From NCBI GenBank assembly GCA_033964015.1, contig CM066914.1:5633831-5697830 (forward strand): a stretch of 64,000 nt of DNA, in the 5' to 3' direction. Below, one piece after another: positions 1-13,900 of this stretch (position 1 is the first letter of the stretch; every line of letters starts with the position of its first letter). The stretch is from Scolanthus callimorphus (Eukaryota > Cnidaria > Anthozoa > Actiniaria > Edwardsiidae). Below the pieces are notes generated by a model. The model saw only the letters and a list, made by a program, of their open reading frames with translations, did not search any database and had not been told where the DNA came from. Made by a program: the position numbers and the translations under genes.

Positions 1-27
1 GCGTTATAGCTGGAATGGTCCATTTAC
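1..27. repeat. Right end of a MITE, cut by window edge
   Basis: The first bases match the right terminus of two fuller elements at about 8428-8595 and 9863-10027 (shared end GCGTTATAGCTGGAAT followed by a GTCCATT-like end). The rest of this copy lies outside the window. Confidence 0.6.
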
Positions 28-152
28 CCTTAGGGTAAAAGCAGCTGATGTACCCTATCCATAATGTACTGCTTTGATACCATTTTCAATGCCATCAAAA
101 CTTATCATTTTTGTTAGTTTGTCACATTCTGCCTAACAAACATGAGAAAGAC

Positions 153-1805
153 TTAAGGTGGCTCCCAAGTATTTATTTCAGAAATAGACCTCAACTTCTA
201 GCGTACGTTTGACCCTGAAAAAATCTTCCGATTTCCATAATTGTTTTCACAGAGCTTAAGCAACCTCTGCACTACCAAATGGTGTAGTTCATTTGATATA
301 TTAAGCTCGTCTGTCTTGGGTATTTTAAATTTTCCAAAGGAGGTGTTTTTAGAATAATTGTTATAACGTGAACATTCGAGCGTGAATGCTCTTATTACCA
401 GCTAAAATCGCATCCATAGTAATAAGGGTTTACTCGGAGAAATGCCCAGGTCAGCTTTTACCATGCGATTTAAGTTGTAAACGATGTAATAATTTTGCCT
501 CTAAAAATGTCTTATTCCGCTTCTGTTTAATGTGCCGAGCGCGGATATCAGAAAAGTAGGTGAGCTCTTTGGGATTATATCGGCTAATGTTCACTCTTAA
601 TTATATAAAAGAGAAAATAGAATCGAGTATCTACAGAAAGCGATATTTAATAAACGAATGAGAGCAGCTTCTTGTCCAGAATGTGCTGTTGCTATAATAT
701 TCAATTCGAGCTCGAAACAACTAAATTGCTGGAATTGTTTCGTAAGTTTCTTTCGTGAGAGGTAGAGTACAACTAACTGAGAAGACTTACCAAGTTTGGG
801 CTCGTCTTTCCAATACTATGTTGAGAAACATTATCCAAAAGGAGTCAGTGTTTCGTTGCTTCAACACAAATGCCAAGAAAACCCATATATTATGAGCGCA
901 GTGTTCTCGCCTCAGTGCACTTCGCTAAATTCTTCACGTGCGACGCTTCCTAGTCCCGAAGTAAGAAAAGTTAATATCCGGTAGCTTTTCCGATCCCGCG
1001 GGTCGAGAAAGCGTCGCACGTGAAGTATTTAGCACCATGTGCACTGAGACGAGAACGCTGAGTTGATAAACATATGGGTTTTCTTGGCGTTGTGTTGGAG
1101 TGGCGAAACACTGACTCCTTTTGGATAATGTTTCTCAACATAGTATTGGAAAGACGAGCCCAAACTTGGTAAGTCTTCTCAGTTGGTTGTACTCTACCTC
1201 TCACGAAAGAAACTTACGAAACAATTCAGCAATTTAGCTGTTTCGAGCTCGAATTGAATATTATAGCAACAGCACATTCTGGACAAGAAGCTGCTCTCAT
1301 TCGTTTATTAAATATCGCTTTCTGTAGATACTCGATTCTATTTTCTCTTTTATATAATTAAGAGTGAACATTAGCCGATATAATCCTGAAGAGCTCTCCT
1401 ACTTTTCTGATATCCGCGCTCGGCACATTAAACAGAAGCGGAATAAGACATTTTTAGAGGCAAAATTATTACATCGTTTACAACTTAAATCGCATGGTAA
1501 AAGCTGACCTGGGCATTTCCATGAGTAAACCCTTATTACTATGGATGCGATTTTAGCTGGTAATAAGAGCATTCACGCTCGAATTTTCAAGTTATAACAA
1601 TTATTCTAAAAACACCTCCTTTGGAAAATTTAAAATACCCAAGACAGACGAGCTTAATATATCAAATGAACTACACCATTTGGTAGTGCAGAGGTTGCTT
1701 AAGCTCTGTGAGAACAATTATGGAAATCGGAAGATTTTTTCAGGGTCAAACGTACGCTAGAAGTTGAGGTCTATTTCTGAAATAAATACTCGGGAGCCAC
1801 CTTAA
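153..1805. mobile_element. TTAA-flanked foldback element with ~800-bp arms
   Basis: Bases 157-~950 and ~1005-1801 are near-perfect reverse complements with a few mismatches and small indels, leaving a loop of roughly 50 bases. The ends read GGTGGCTCCC and GGGAGCCACC, and both are bordered by TTAA (153-156 and 1802-1805). TTAA target duplication is the mark of piggyBac-type transposition, so a non-autonomous piggyBac-like foldback is the best guess. There is no transposase and no believable gene inside; the short open frames in the two arms mirror each other. It lies in the BBS9 intron just upstream of the first visible exon, so the pre-mRNA could form a very long hairpin. Confidence 0.85.
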
Positions 1806-1940
1806 GGAAGTATTTTAAAATCCTTTGCATAAGTCAGAGCTTTAAATAAAAACAAAGCAATGCATTGTGGACAGGGTGCATAGGTTTCTTTAACAATATA
1901 GCTGAACATGTCCATGAAAGTTTTCCTTTGTCTACTGTAG

Positions 1941-4900
1941 ATAAAATAATTGTCGGAAGTTACCATGGAATTCTTAGAATCTACTTTCCCAAGCCTCCTA
2001 ACTTCAAACCTGAAGATCTTATGTTGGAAGTGCAGCTTCAGCAGCCTATCTTGCAAGTTGAAGCTGGGAAATTTTTGACGTAAGTAAAGATGCAAGGCTT
2101 AATTTAACCGGATTTACTGTTTTTTTTTCTCTTTCTTTGCCATTCAATTTGATTTGATTTGTTCCTTATGACTTCTCTGTGGATTCTCCCGTATCCAACT
2201 GGGGTATTCAACAAAGAGGGGACCAGAGTTGGGTGATCATCAAGATGAATACTGCACAATATCCATTCTCGAATCCAGAGAAAATAATTGCCACAGGATG
2301 AATCAGTCTGTTGTACTGCCTTGTTTTGTTTTTCAGTGGATCTGATCAATTACAGCTAGCTGTGTTACATCCAAGAAAATTAGCTATTTATAGCATATCA
2401 GGTGGGCTATGTTTGAAATGAAAGTTCACTATCCTTCTTGCTGCTTATATAAGGTAATTGCTCTTGTATAAGCAGCAGAAAGCCTGGCACGAGATGAGTT
2501 AGGTTGTCCACCCATGCATTTCGGTAAGCCGACCAAGTTGGTTGTATATTGACACAATAGGTTTGAATTTATTCCTGATGAATGTGCCAACCAAAGACAA
2601 TCAAGATCTAACAACTTGCTAACGTTTTAAAGCCTCCTACACCCTTGACCAGAATTTAAAAAAATGATAGAAAGCCCTCTGAGGAATGAATTTCCTTCTC
2701 CAGCTATTTCTGGCGCTGTTGACCATGGCACTCATTATACCCTGAACCTTGTGTATGAGCATCTTCTGGAGAGGAGTGCACATAGCATCGCTGTTGGTCC
2801 ATTTGGTGGCATCAAAGGTTAGTGAGTAAAATATTTTAAACTAATACTGTTTTTAATTACCGTACATAGGACAAGGACATACACTATTGGCTTTCCCTAA
2901 ACAGCTGTTCTGCTAAAAGTATAAAATGGTGTTTCATGGTTACTCATGGTAATCCCATATGTATTATGATAATAGCTTTACTTTGTATCTGATTAGAGCC
3001 AATCCCAAATGTAAGGTTCAACTACTTGATGAAAATAGTAAAGCCAGTAATAGAATGTAGATTAGACATCCAGGAAAGTAAGTTATAAAACAGTGATAAT
3101 TCTTCTAACTGGAACTTAGATAAACACCTTGACGTTTCGAACAACATCCGTTGCTCTTCATCAGAATGGAGTGGTAGTTATTACTCGGGAGACTGGAACC
3201 TAGATAAGGCTAGGTCCCAGACTCCCGAGCGTTCCACCCGGAGCCCCCCTTGTGTTTTCTTACATTTCAATCTAATACAGTTTGTCTGTTTATTAGCTTG
3301 GAATTATTGCATGTACACATCTTTTAAATGCTGGATATTTTTACAGTACAGTTCCCTTTGATTACCATTTTCTGGCTGCAATATACAATGATTTAATACT
3401 TTCCATTGTCTAGGCAAAGATTTCATGTGTGTTCAGTCTATGGATGGCATGCTTTCTTTCTTTGAGCAAGAGAGTTTTGCATTTGGTCGGTTTCTTCCTG
3501 GATTTCTACTACCTGGCCCATTAGCATATGTGGCAAAGACTGATTCATTTGTTGTTTGTACCATTGCAAGACATGTAGAATCATACAAGTAAGTCAGCTA
3601 CTGTATACTTCTGAGCTTTCATGGCAATGTGCTTTTGAGCTGCACTCTTGGGGTAAATTCTGAGTGTCACTTGCAACATAGTAACAGCATAAGAAAAATG
3701 TCACACGAACAGAAATTTAGTGGTTTCAAAAAGTTAAATTCACAAAAATAACAAGATTGCTTGGGTGAAGTAATCTAATGATAATCCATGGAAAATATTG
3801 ATTATTGCAATTATTTTCCCATGCTTTTTTCGTTGTAACATAACGTCCTTATGTCGTTATGTCGCGAGTGTGCACCAGGCTTTAAAAACAGACTAAGAAT
3901 GTGACAGTATAGGCATACAGCATGTGTTTATCCACAAAAACAGAATACTGTTTTTGACTGGTATTGATTTCTTTTCCATTTTAGATATCAAACATTAGCA
4001 GTAGCTACTGATGCAAACAATAAAGAAGATATAGGAAGCAAAAAGATCTCTGGAAAGAAACTCACGGTGAGTCAAAAAATGTGTAATTACAGGCATAATC
4101 TAAGGATTCCAGGGGGTGGACATAAGAAAAATGTCACACGAACAGAAATTTAGTGGTTTTAAAAAGTTAAAATCCGCAAAAATAACAAGATTGCTTGGGT
4201 GAAGTAATCTAATGATGATCCATGGAAAATATTGATTATTGCAAGTATTTCTGTAGAGTTTGAGAGACCAGAGAAACATGCAAGCACATTTTCGGCCATG
4301 CACATTGAAAATCTCACTTATTGAAAATCTCGCTCTTTTGTTTCTCTTGCCGTGAAAACCCATGGAAACACTTGCTACCGCTGTTAACATTAGAGCTGCA
4401 GATTTCCTATGACTGTGAAAAGTGCTGCACCAAACTTCAGCTGCGCTGCACCCATGACCGTGCCGTGACTATGTGATTTCATTCCGTATCTATAGCAGGC
4501 CATGGTTCTGTGCCGCCGCGACAGTGCCACACCATGTTGTGGCGCTTTTCACAGTCATACGAAATCTGTTATATGCTTCATTTGTTGTTTCTTATTTGAT
4601 CCCTTACCTGCTAGGTTGACTGGACTACAAACATCGGAGAATGTGCTCTCGACATGAAAGTGCACTCCAGTCAAAATGCTCCACTCTCTATATTGGTGTT
4701 AGGTAGGGTGGTTTTGTTCTTGGACTGCAGTGTCCCCTGTGTCAATCACAAGAACTCAGAGGGAGCTGAACAATTCCCATTACTGGTGAAAATATTAAAC
4801 AGGAATTTATCAGAATATTTTTTCCATTCCATATTAATTGAAAATCGAGTAACGATTGGAAAACATTCTTGGAACAAAATAATTTATATCATAGTGTTGA

Positions 4901-7900
4901 CTTCTGTCTTACTCTTTCTTGCAACACCAATCATTGGAGATGAATCCTGAAATTTGTCCAATTCCATACAGTTTGAAATAAATTTACAGTGACAGCACCA
5001 TGAAATGAACATCAACAGCCAACACCATTCCTTCACAACTTTGAAAATTCATTTCTCAGATTTCCTTGGTTTTATCGCCAATTCTTTATTTTATAAACTG
5101 AGACCTTTCAAACAATGCTACAAACAAGGACATTGGTTTTGTAATACTCTATCTAAAAATTTATTGTTTCCACTGTGTCATAATGGATTTCCTCGTCACC
5201 TTTTTCCAGCAATAACTCAATCGTTTGATTTTGCAATTCTCATTTGCAGGTGAACGATCATTATATTGTCTAAAAGAAGATGGCATTGTAAGATTCACAA
5301 TGAAGTTTGAGTACAACCCAAGCTCCTTCATTCCGTATGATTCAGGTATCATTGTACTAAAAGTATTTGAAGTTTTTGTCCAGAGCCTGGGATGCCCTTG
5401 GTTCCAGGAAATGCTCCCCTTGTGAGTTATTTACAGGATCTATTAAGTTTTAGGGGATTTCTGCTTGGCTTTTCCCTGGCAATACATGTGAATTCTGAAC
5501 ACTACCCATTCTTGTGTCATTGGAAATTCAGCTTTTCCCATGGATGGGTTTCTGCACAAATGTTCTGTGTATAGTGGCCACTTCAGAAGGTCAAGAAGTT
5601 TATTTTGATAATTACAAGCCAGTTCATGATTTTTTTGATGTTCCTAGCTTTCATGTAATAATAATAATCCTTTGTTCCACTTAAACCGTCCTAAGGTACA
5701 TGGGAAGCACAAACATACTTATAACAGCTCAAATTGATGCATTAAATCACATGTTGTACTCATTAACAGTGGTGGATCCAGGAATTTTACAAGGGGTGTG
5801 ACTATTACAAAGGTTTTACGACGCATGCATGAAAAAATGGGGGTGACTTTTACAAAGGATTATATATGAGAAATTTGTTAACAAAGGGGGGTGACTAGTC
5901 ACCCCCTGCACCACCCCTAGATCCACATCTGATTAAAGTAACCTGTGATATTGATTACAGGCAAGGAGGGTGTCATCAGCACTCTGATAACCACACACAC
6001 CAAGTCTCTGTTGGTCTATCAGAACGTCTCCTTGACGTGGGCAGCACAGCTACCACATGTACCTGTTGCTACTAGAGTGGCATCCTTCCAGTAAGTTTGA
6101 CATTGTGTACTGCATGTACCTGTGGCTGCTAGTCAAGTAGCGTCCTTTCTGTAAGTTTGACATATGTTAGTTTTTAGTGATTTATGGGATGTGCAGTGTT
6201 TGTAGATAAATGGAGAGTTCTCATTATTTCTCTGACATGATATTCTCAGTCATCATCAACAACGACAACTACAAAATTTCTTTATTTACATATCAACACT
6301 GAACATTAGAATGAAAAAAGTCATCGCCTCAAACTTAAACAGAAAAAAAAATTAGATAGACCAGACATTATGACCAACCCTCTTCATGAACATTCAGCCA
6401 ATCACATCACCTGAAACAATTGATCAGTATTGTTTATTCTTGCTGATTTCAAGGGAGCTAAATGGCATCATTGTGACGCTGGATGACACAGGCTATTTAC
6501 ACTGTGGTTACCTGGGTACTGATCCATCTATGATGGTTGCCCCTCCTACTGAAGCAAGAGATATTAACTATGAGGTAATGAAATACTGCTCAAATAATGG
6601 TGGAAATCACCATACCAATTGTGCCATATTCCATAAAATTGCACATGTTGTATGTAAATTTTGTACTGGTGCAATTTGGGAAGAAGAAGTGTGTGTTGTA
6701 AGGATCGGAACCACCTGTTTTTCTTATGCAATTTGGCTACACCATTTTTAGGAATCAGATGTTGAGATGAAAGATCTTCAGAAAATTATTAGAGAGTCCT
6801 CAATAAGTTCAGGTAATGTGTCATTTATTTCAGCTTGAGAATAACCAGATTGCAATCTCTCCTATAGGATAATGTGTGTTTATGCTTTTGGTTGTACTTA
6901 CATGTAGACAGGAAATAGCTGTACTCTTGTACAAAGATGGCTTTCCTAAATGATCCCATAAACACAAGTTCAGGGGACTGCCATATTTTTTGGTTGGGGA
7001 TGATCGTCATTTTTTCAGTTTGCCCCCTAAAAGATACCAAAAAGGGTGTGACTCAAAATAACATTTTTACCCTTAAAAGATACACATTAAGAAATTTCCG
7101 TAAAGGTCACCCCTAAAAGAGACCTGCGATTTTAACACATAAAAGATACAACGCTCATCCCTGACCAAAAAATAGAGAAGTCCCCCCCCCCCTCTGGGGC
7201 TTACAATTATGCTGCGTTTGTGATAAATGCCTCTTACCTATTAAGCCTTGGAACCTCTAAGATGTTAGAGATTCCTGGGGCATTTGATCAGATCATTTAT
7301 GTTGACTGCTAACTTTGGCTTTTCTGCTCATCAGAAATTTTACCACGCACCCAACAAAAGGAGGATCTACTGATCAAAATCCAAGTTCCACCATCATTAG
7401 ACAAGATCTCTGTAAGTGAATATTATTATTACTTGTTCGTTTTGTTTTACTATCATATTTTCCGTTACTGGCACCACATTCACCAGAACACTAGAATCGT
7501 TTTTGCATATCACATACAGGTATCATGTAATGTTATGATGACTGTGTCAGCCGCCATTTTGACAGCATAGTAGCAATACAACAAGTAAGAGGAAGCATCC
7601 ATTTCCATCGGCTGATTTAGAAAATACAGAGCAATTTTCTGGAATGAATTTGGTAAATCAAATCTTAAACTTTGTTTTTAGATGTTTATTAGGACATTTC
7701 CACGCACAATTCGTCTTCTAATATCGAACGAAATAACAAAGGAGTGGCTGACATGGGCTCTTTAAATGATCCTTGTGATCTTCTTTTTCTAGCAAAGCAT
7801 GGTGGATGATGGAGATGAGGAGACGTTCCCTTCTATTACTGTCACTGTATGTATTCATGTATTCATGTATTCATGTAAAGAAGCGTACAAATGAGCACTG

Positions 7901-10900
7901 CAAGAGTGGTAGTCATTACCTAGTGTACAATGTCTCATGGTGATTTTATGTGTCATTTCTGCTCACCCTGTGCACATGCGGGTCAGTGATGGTGGAGCCA
8001 GTGATGATCAGTGATGATGGATCAGTGATGATGGAGGCACAGGGCCCGACATTAACTTTTTTCACAAGGTGCCATTGGCGACTAATTCAAAAATTTATGT
8101 CGCCACAAAGCAAAATTTAGTCGCCACATAAACGTGGTTCTCAGCTGAACTTAGAAAGATAGGGTGTCATGTGGCGACTAGCTCCTGAATTTTGGTCGCC
8201 AAGTTCCGAAATTTAGTCGCCATTGGCGACCATATGGTCGCAGTGTCGGGCCCTGAGGCATATGTAGCATGACCAGGCGCATATAATCGCTATGTCTCTT
8301 GCTCTACCAGTGACAAGTGCACACAGTGAGATGAGGTTCAATGAAACCATGGAAGTTCCCTGGTGAAACCTATGCGCCTTGTCTACGTTTGTGGAGTCTA
8401 TCACTCTCTTGGCGCAAAAGATGTTTCAATGGACGACTCCAGCTATAAGCGCGCGCACTTCTGCATTCAGAAATGCCCAAGCCTTGTCCCGCAACTACCA
8501 AAATACAACGCGCGCTTTTTTAACAGCTTGTTCGACAAACGTCCCACATCTACCGACATGCAGCGCGCGCGTGCGTTATCTGGAATCGTCCATTGTTTGA
8601 AACAAATACCAGACTAAAATAGTGCCATTGCTCAGCCCGCTTTTTGCATTGACGTATCACACTAAAACAGGGGGCACAAACATAAAAAATTAACACGTTT
8701 CGCAATTTCTATTTCCATTGAGAAACATTTGTGTTTTATTTGACAGGTATCCCTGATATGCCAGGCTCCCAGGCCACTAGAGAATGTAGTACTCAGCGTC
8801 ATATGCACACAACCCATCACTTGTAATAGATCATCTATAGTATTTCCAATTGTTGGTAAGATTTTGTCAAGCTTTTTGGTTGCCCTTATCCTGAGTATCA
8901 GAGTCTTCCCGGCGTACTTTTTAGGGGTAACATACTACCGAAATCACTAAAATGCCGGCACCCTCGAAAATTCGATCGATCGTTTGTCAGTTTCGGTTCG
9001 CTCGTCTGGCTGTTTTGATCGATCCAAATGGTCACGTGACATTTACATTTTTGTATCAAACAATGGAAAAAGCGTGTTTTTCCATTGTTTGGTACAAAAT
9101 TTAAATGTCACGTGACCATTTGGATCGATCAAAACAGCCAGACGAGCGAACCGAAACTGACAAACGATCGATCGAATTTTCGAGGGTGCCGGCAGTTTAG
9201 TGATTTCGGTAGTAACTTGATAACTTTCAGGGGTCTTCACGATTGAAGAATCTACTCCAACGGACATCCGTTCCTTTTCTCAAATCATCAAGTGAAACTG
9301 TTTGAAATAACGTGAAATTGTTTTCAAACGCCTGAACCATGCCTATTTTGGAACCTGTAAGGTTTTACAGAAATAGGATAGTTATTTTGTTTCACCCACC
9401 CGTCTGACCCTTTAAGAAGATTTGGGAAGATAATTAAAGTAACAATATCTCTTTTTCAATATAGTTTAGGTTTTGTTTCTAAAGTTTCCCTTTTATCCTA
9501 TTTTTTGAAGCGCGTCCTTGCTCGTCTCATTAGCTTATTACGTTTTCACCTCTATACCCGCCTAGATTAGTTGTACATAAGCGTAAATACTACCATTTAA
9601 GCGTAAATACTACCATTTGCGTCCATTCATGAAGTGTTCTCTTTCGCGAAGGTTTACTTTTCAAACGTGCACGTTTTGCACTTTTCAAACGTGCACGTTT
9701 TGTCTCGCTCTCTGATTGCCTGAAAAATAACGGTCAAAACTGCATCCAATCAGCGAGCGAGAAACGCGACAACTTCTCGACAAAACGTGCACGTTTGAAA
9801 TATAAACTAAGACGAAAAAATCGTCACACTTCATAGATGCAAATGGTGGTAAAGTTCAAGTTCAAATGGACGGCGGATTCAAGCTATAAGCGCGCTCTTC
9901 TTTATTCAGAAATGCCCAAGCCATGTCCCACAACTACCAGAATGCAGCGCGCAGTTTGTTCGCAGTTTGCTCGACAAATGCCCCTCATGCAGTGCGCGCA
10001 GGCGTTATAGCTGGAATCGTCCATTCAAGCTTCACGGATTCTCTGCCTATGTTATCCTTGCTGTTCCTCAGGTGATAGAAGTGAGCCCGTGTCTGCCGAG
10101 ATTGCGTTCTATTCTCGAGGGGGAGCTGTCCCCACCTCCCTATCGGCACAGGTCACCGCTACTTACGTCACCACCGGAGATGCTCCTCGCGTGGCACAAT
10201 GTCAAGTGGATTTTCCGCTCGGTCTTGTCACCAAAGGCGTTCAGCCAGTGAAAAATGCCAATTACAAGGTACAAAATGACCGTGGAATAAAACGGTAATT
10301 GAATTGGGGAAAAAATCTAGCGAACGAGAATAAAAACCACTGAGCCAACGCCGGCCGGTTAGTTCAGTGGAAGAGCCCCGGGCTGATGTGTGGGTTCAAA
10401 CCCCAGCCGGATCAGCACTCGGAGTCTTTATTTAAATATTATCACGGAGAAGGTTCTGCCTTTGCTCTAATATCTGCGGATGGTTAGATCTTCGCGTCTT
10501 CTTAGACAGCTTACAGTCCCTTCTTTGGCGAACGTCCGTGAAAAAGAGTGCGTGAAAAGCCAGAGGTGCACCGAAGGCACGACGTTGGCGAGAAACAACG
10601 CTTGTTTTATCGCGCGCTCGTTTTCACGGAAGTTCGCCAACGAAGGGACTGCAAGCAGTCTAGCGTCTTCACGGATAAGGAGTTAAACCGTACGTCCCGT
10701 CTCTCACATGCACTACACTATCCCGATCCAGAGGGAAGTAAAAGAACCACGGGGACGCAGGTACGAACATCCTCGGTGCAGGGCTCACTCGTAACGCACA
10801 TTAATAGATTACGAATATACACTCGAAGGCATTACCTTCACCAAAAGCTACTTTACAATTCGAGTGTAGATAAAGTTATCTATCTACCTACATACTTACT

Positions 10901-13900
10901 TACGCCGACTTACGTTTTAATATTGTTTGGTTCAACCTCCTCTGTGCTATTTACTCCTGCAGTACTTTTGACGACCCACTTCAGGTCCTCTGGTATGCAG
11001 AACCCCCCCCCCCCCCCCCCACCCTCTCACCTCGTTCTGCCCCCACCCTCTCACCTCGTTCTGGGGTTGTAAGAAGTAATGCTTATACTCTTCACTCGGA
11101 TTTTTTAAAGATATGCTCTTTTGTCCATGTAGGTTACAGTTGATACAAACAAGTCACCTGCGAATCTTGCTGAGATATTTCCAGGTTCGTGAATGCTTTA
11201 CCAGTTTTTATGTGTATATTGTATGCTTTAAATTGCTTGCTTAATTGCAATCCCTTATTTGGCTCGCACCACGGGGGGCTCACCGCCCCCCAAAAAACAT
11301 TATTTTGGCGACAGTCCTCTGATACTAAGTAGAAACTCGACACCCAAACACTCTTCTTTTTTATTTATTTATTTATTTATTTATTTACGGACGATCAACA
11401 AATAAGGGACTGCAAGCAGTCTACACACCTAGCAACAAAACTCCCGCGCTTTTCTTGACGTCAGCGCTTGCTAGTAGTATAGTATCAGCAGATTACCCTT
11501 AGTTTTTTTCTCTGCAGCTCTTGCCTTTACCTTGTCTTGTACCGTGACGTCAAACATGCGTCAAAATCTGGGTTCCCTCATTTCATTTTACGTTGTCAAT
11601 GATTTAAGATCTTACTAGGCTACCTGGCTATACTAGTTAGCCCTGTCAACTCACAAGAAGAGCTTCTATGCTTGTGTTTTGTAGAAATGGTGGACGAAAC
11701 AGTGATCCCATTAGCCGCTATTGGTATACAGTATTACACTGGTCCAATCGTCACGATATTAGCTTCTAAAACATCACGTAAGTCACTGGCAGCCTTAGAA
11801 AATGTTATTATGGCGTTAGAAGTAAGGAAGAAAAGGTCAACCAGGGCCGCGCCAGGCAGTAGCACTGCGCCATTCACGCACAAAATACAATGTGTCCCCT
11901 AATGAATGACACAAATGATCAAATTGCCCCCCTGAAAATGCCAAAATCATGCCTACAGTTTGTCTAACAAGCCAAATACATATCTCATTAAAAATATACC
12001 ATTTATCGATAATATTTTGAATAGTGCTTGTTCGAACTTCTGCAACGTTTTTACAAGAGACAGAAAGTAGACCTCGTTGTCTCCACATTCATAGCGTGGT
12101 CAAATGTTGCGGTCTTCCTGTGTCAAACGCGCGCGCGTACAAGAATTGCGGGAATGGCTGAATCACACGCTGAAAAACAGAATAGATAGATCAGAGTTGA
12201 CTTCGCATCGCGGCCATGCATAGGCCACTTGTGGCAACAATTTGTAATATATGTGTCCTTTTAATTTTCAGAGAGATACAGAATACAGTGCGACGCGTTC
12301 GAGGGGATGTGGCTCATTTTGTATGAGCTTATACGAAGACTAGAGGCACATTACAAAAAAGTCCGTGTGAGTTTTACATTTTAGCACCTCCACATGCATC
12401 CACCACCTGTTCACCACTCTTATGATACTGCAATTACCTACAAGTGAATGGCTTAGATTTCCCTTAACGAAATTTACTGTAATAAGCCAAACCATGGAGT
12501 GATTATGCGAATATATAACTCCTTTTATTAGTATTTTATTATAGAGCAGATTTCGTATGACTGTGAAAAGTGCCGCGACAAAGGTGTCCCGCGCCGCGAC
12601 CGTACCGCGACTACGCGATTTCATTCCGTATCTACAGCAGGCCAGGTTCCGTGCCGCCACCGCGACAGTACCGCGCCGAGTTACGGCATTTTTCACAGTC
12701 ATACGAAATCTGCTCTATAAACTATAGTGTTTTATCATGATTTCGGCCTCTGAGAAATATCTAATTCACACATGTGAATAATTACGATAATGCCCACTAT
12801 CGCGAAATTCATCATATCAAAATATCATCAAAATTTTTAACAAAAAAGTTTATATGATAAACAGAATAATACACGGTGCTTGGAGATATGGAATTTATCT
12901 TCTCCTGTTCAAAATTGATATCTCACGAGTGAGCGCAGCGAATATATTTGAACACTCGAAAATAAATTCCATATCCCCGCGCGCCCATGTGTTCTATATA
13001 TCTGGCATGGAGCCCAGCGGTATTTAACTATTCTACCATTAATATTTCCCTTGTCATTTAGGACAACGTGGCGTTCAGGGCCTCATTCATGGGCCCACTT
13101 CCACTTCAGGAGTATTTCGAGCTTGTGGATGCTCATTTTGAGGTAGGCGTTGGAATACTCAGTCGTATTTAAGACTACTTTTACAAGGACGGTCATAACA
13201 ACACTCAACACGTCACAATCCCAGTTTAATGTGTCACTGTATACCGAAGCATACAGCCGATTGCGTTTGAGCGTTTTACCCTAACAGTTCCCACGTTACG
13301 TTTGAACGTTTGAAAGTTGCGTTGTGAGACAAAAAGTCGAACATTTCCAAGGGCAACCGCCATGTGTATTTTTCACTGACCAATCAGAGAGGACAGAACT
13401 CTTTGGTTCGCCATAAACGTCTCGTTTCATCCTAGAAACGCAACTTTCAAACGTTCAAACATAACGTGCGAACTGTTAGGGTAAAACGACGCTCAAACGC
13501 AATCGGCTGTAACTACGGTAGTTATAATACGGGCTCGAGGAAAGCAAGTTGCGGTAACGCCCACCAGTCGACCAATGAGAGCGCCTGTACAATAACATCA
13601 CATCTCATGTGTGAAATAGGTAGATTCTTGGTGTTGCACTCCCTGTTGGAGTTTTCACGAGGGCTCCGTATGTGTTGTTGTCCCACTTCAACATGGGATG
13701 AGAGAGCAAAACAACCAAGAAAGATAGTACTCAGATAGTACTCAGGCATGCGGTGCACCGATGATGACGTCATTAGTGCACTGATGCACTGCAACAGCAA
13801 GAAACACCGTGAAGTGAGAGTAAAATGAAGGGCAGTATCAAATATGTGCCAATGTTTACAGTAATCATTTCTTTGCTACAGCAACGGCGTAACCAAGGGA

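Larger units (their letters stand above)
1941..6574 (+). other. BBS9: BBS9 N-terminal beta-propeller exons (PTHB1_N)
   Basis: The first nine visible exons give about 337 residues that align end to end with the human BBS9 propeller. They start at the KIIVGSYHGILRI blade, run through the CVQSMDGML, FFEQESFAFGRF, DWTTNIGECALD and GIIVTLDDTGYLHCGYLGTD blades, and end at NYE. Spacing matches human with only small length changes, the largest being a short loop after ATDANNKEDIG. The propeller is the surface by which BBS9 contacts other BBSome subunits, which fits its strong conservation. Confidence 0.9.

Noticed and set aside
796..1204. Open frames of 62 and 77 codons on opposite strands
   Set aside because: They are mirror copies of one stretch in the two arms of the foldback element, with no family signal.
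9228..9300. A possible BBS9 exon after TTTCAG at about 9229
   Set aside because: Its translation does not match the family, and exons 8747-8855 and 10072-10268 join directly in phase with good alignment.
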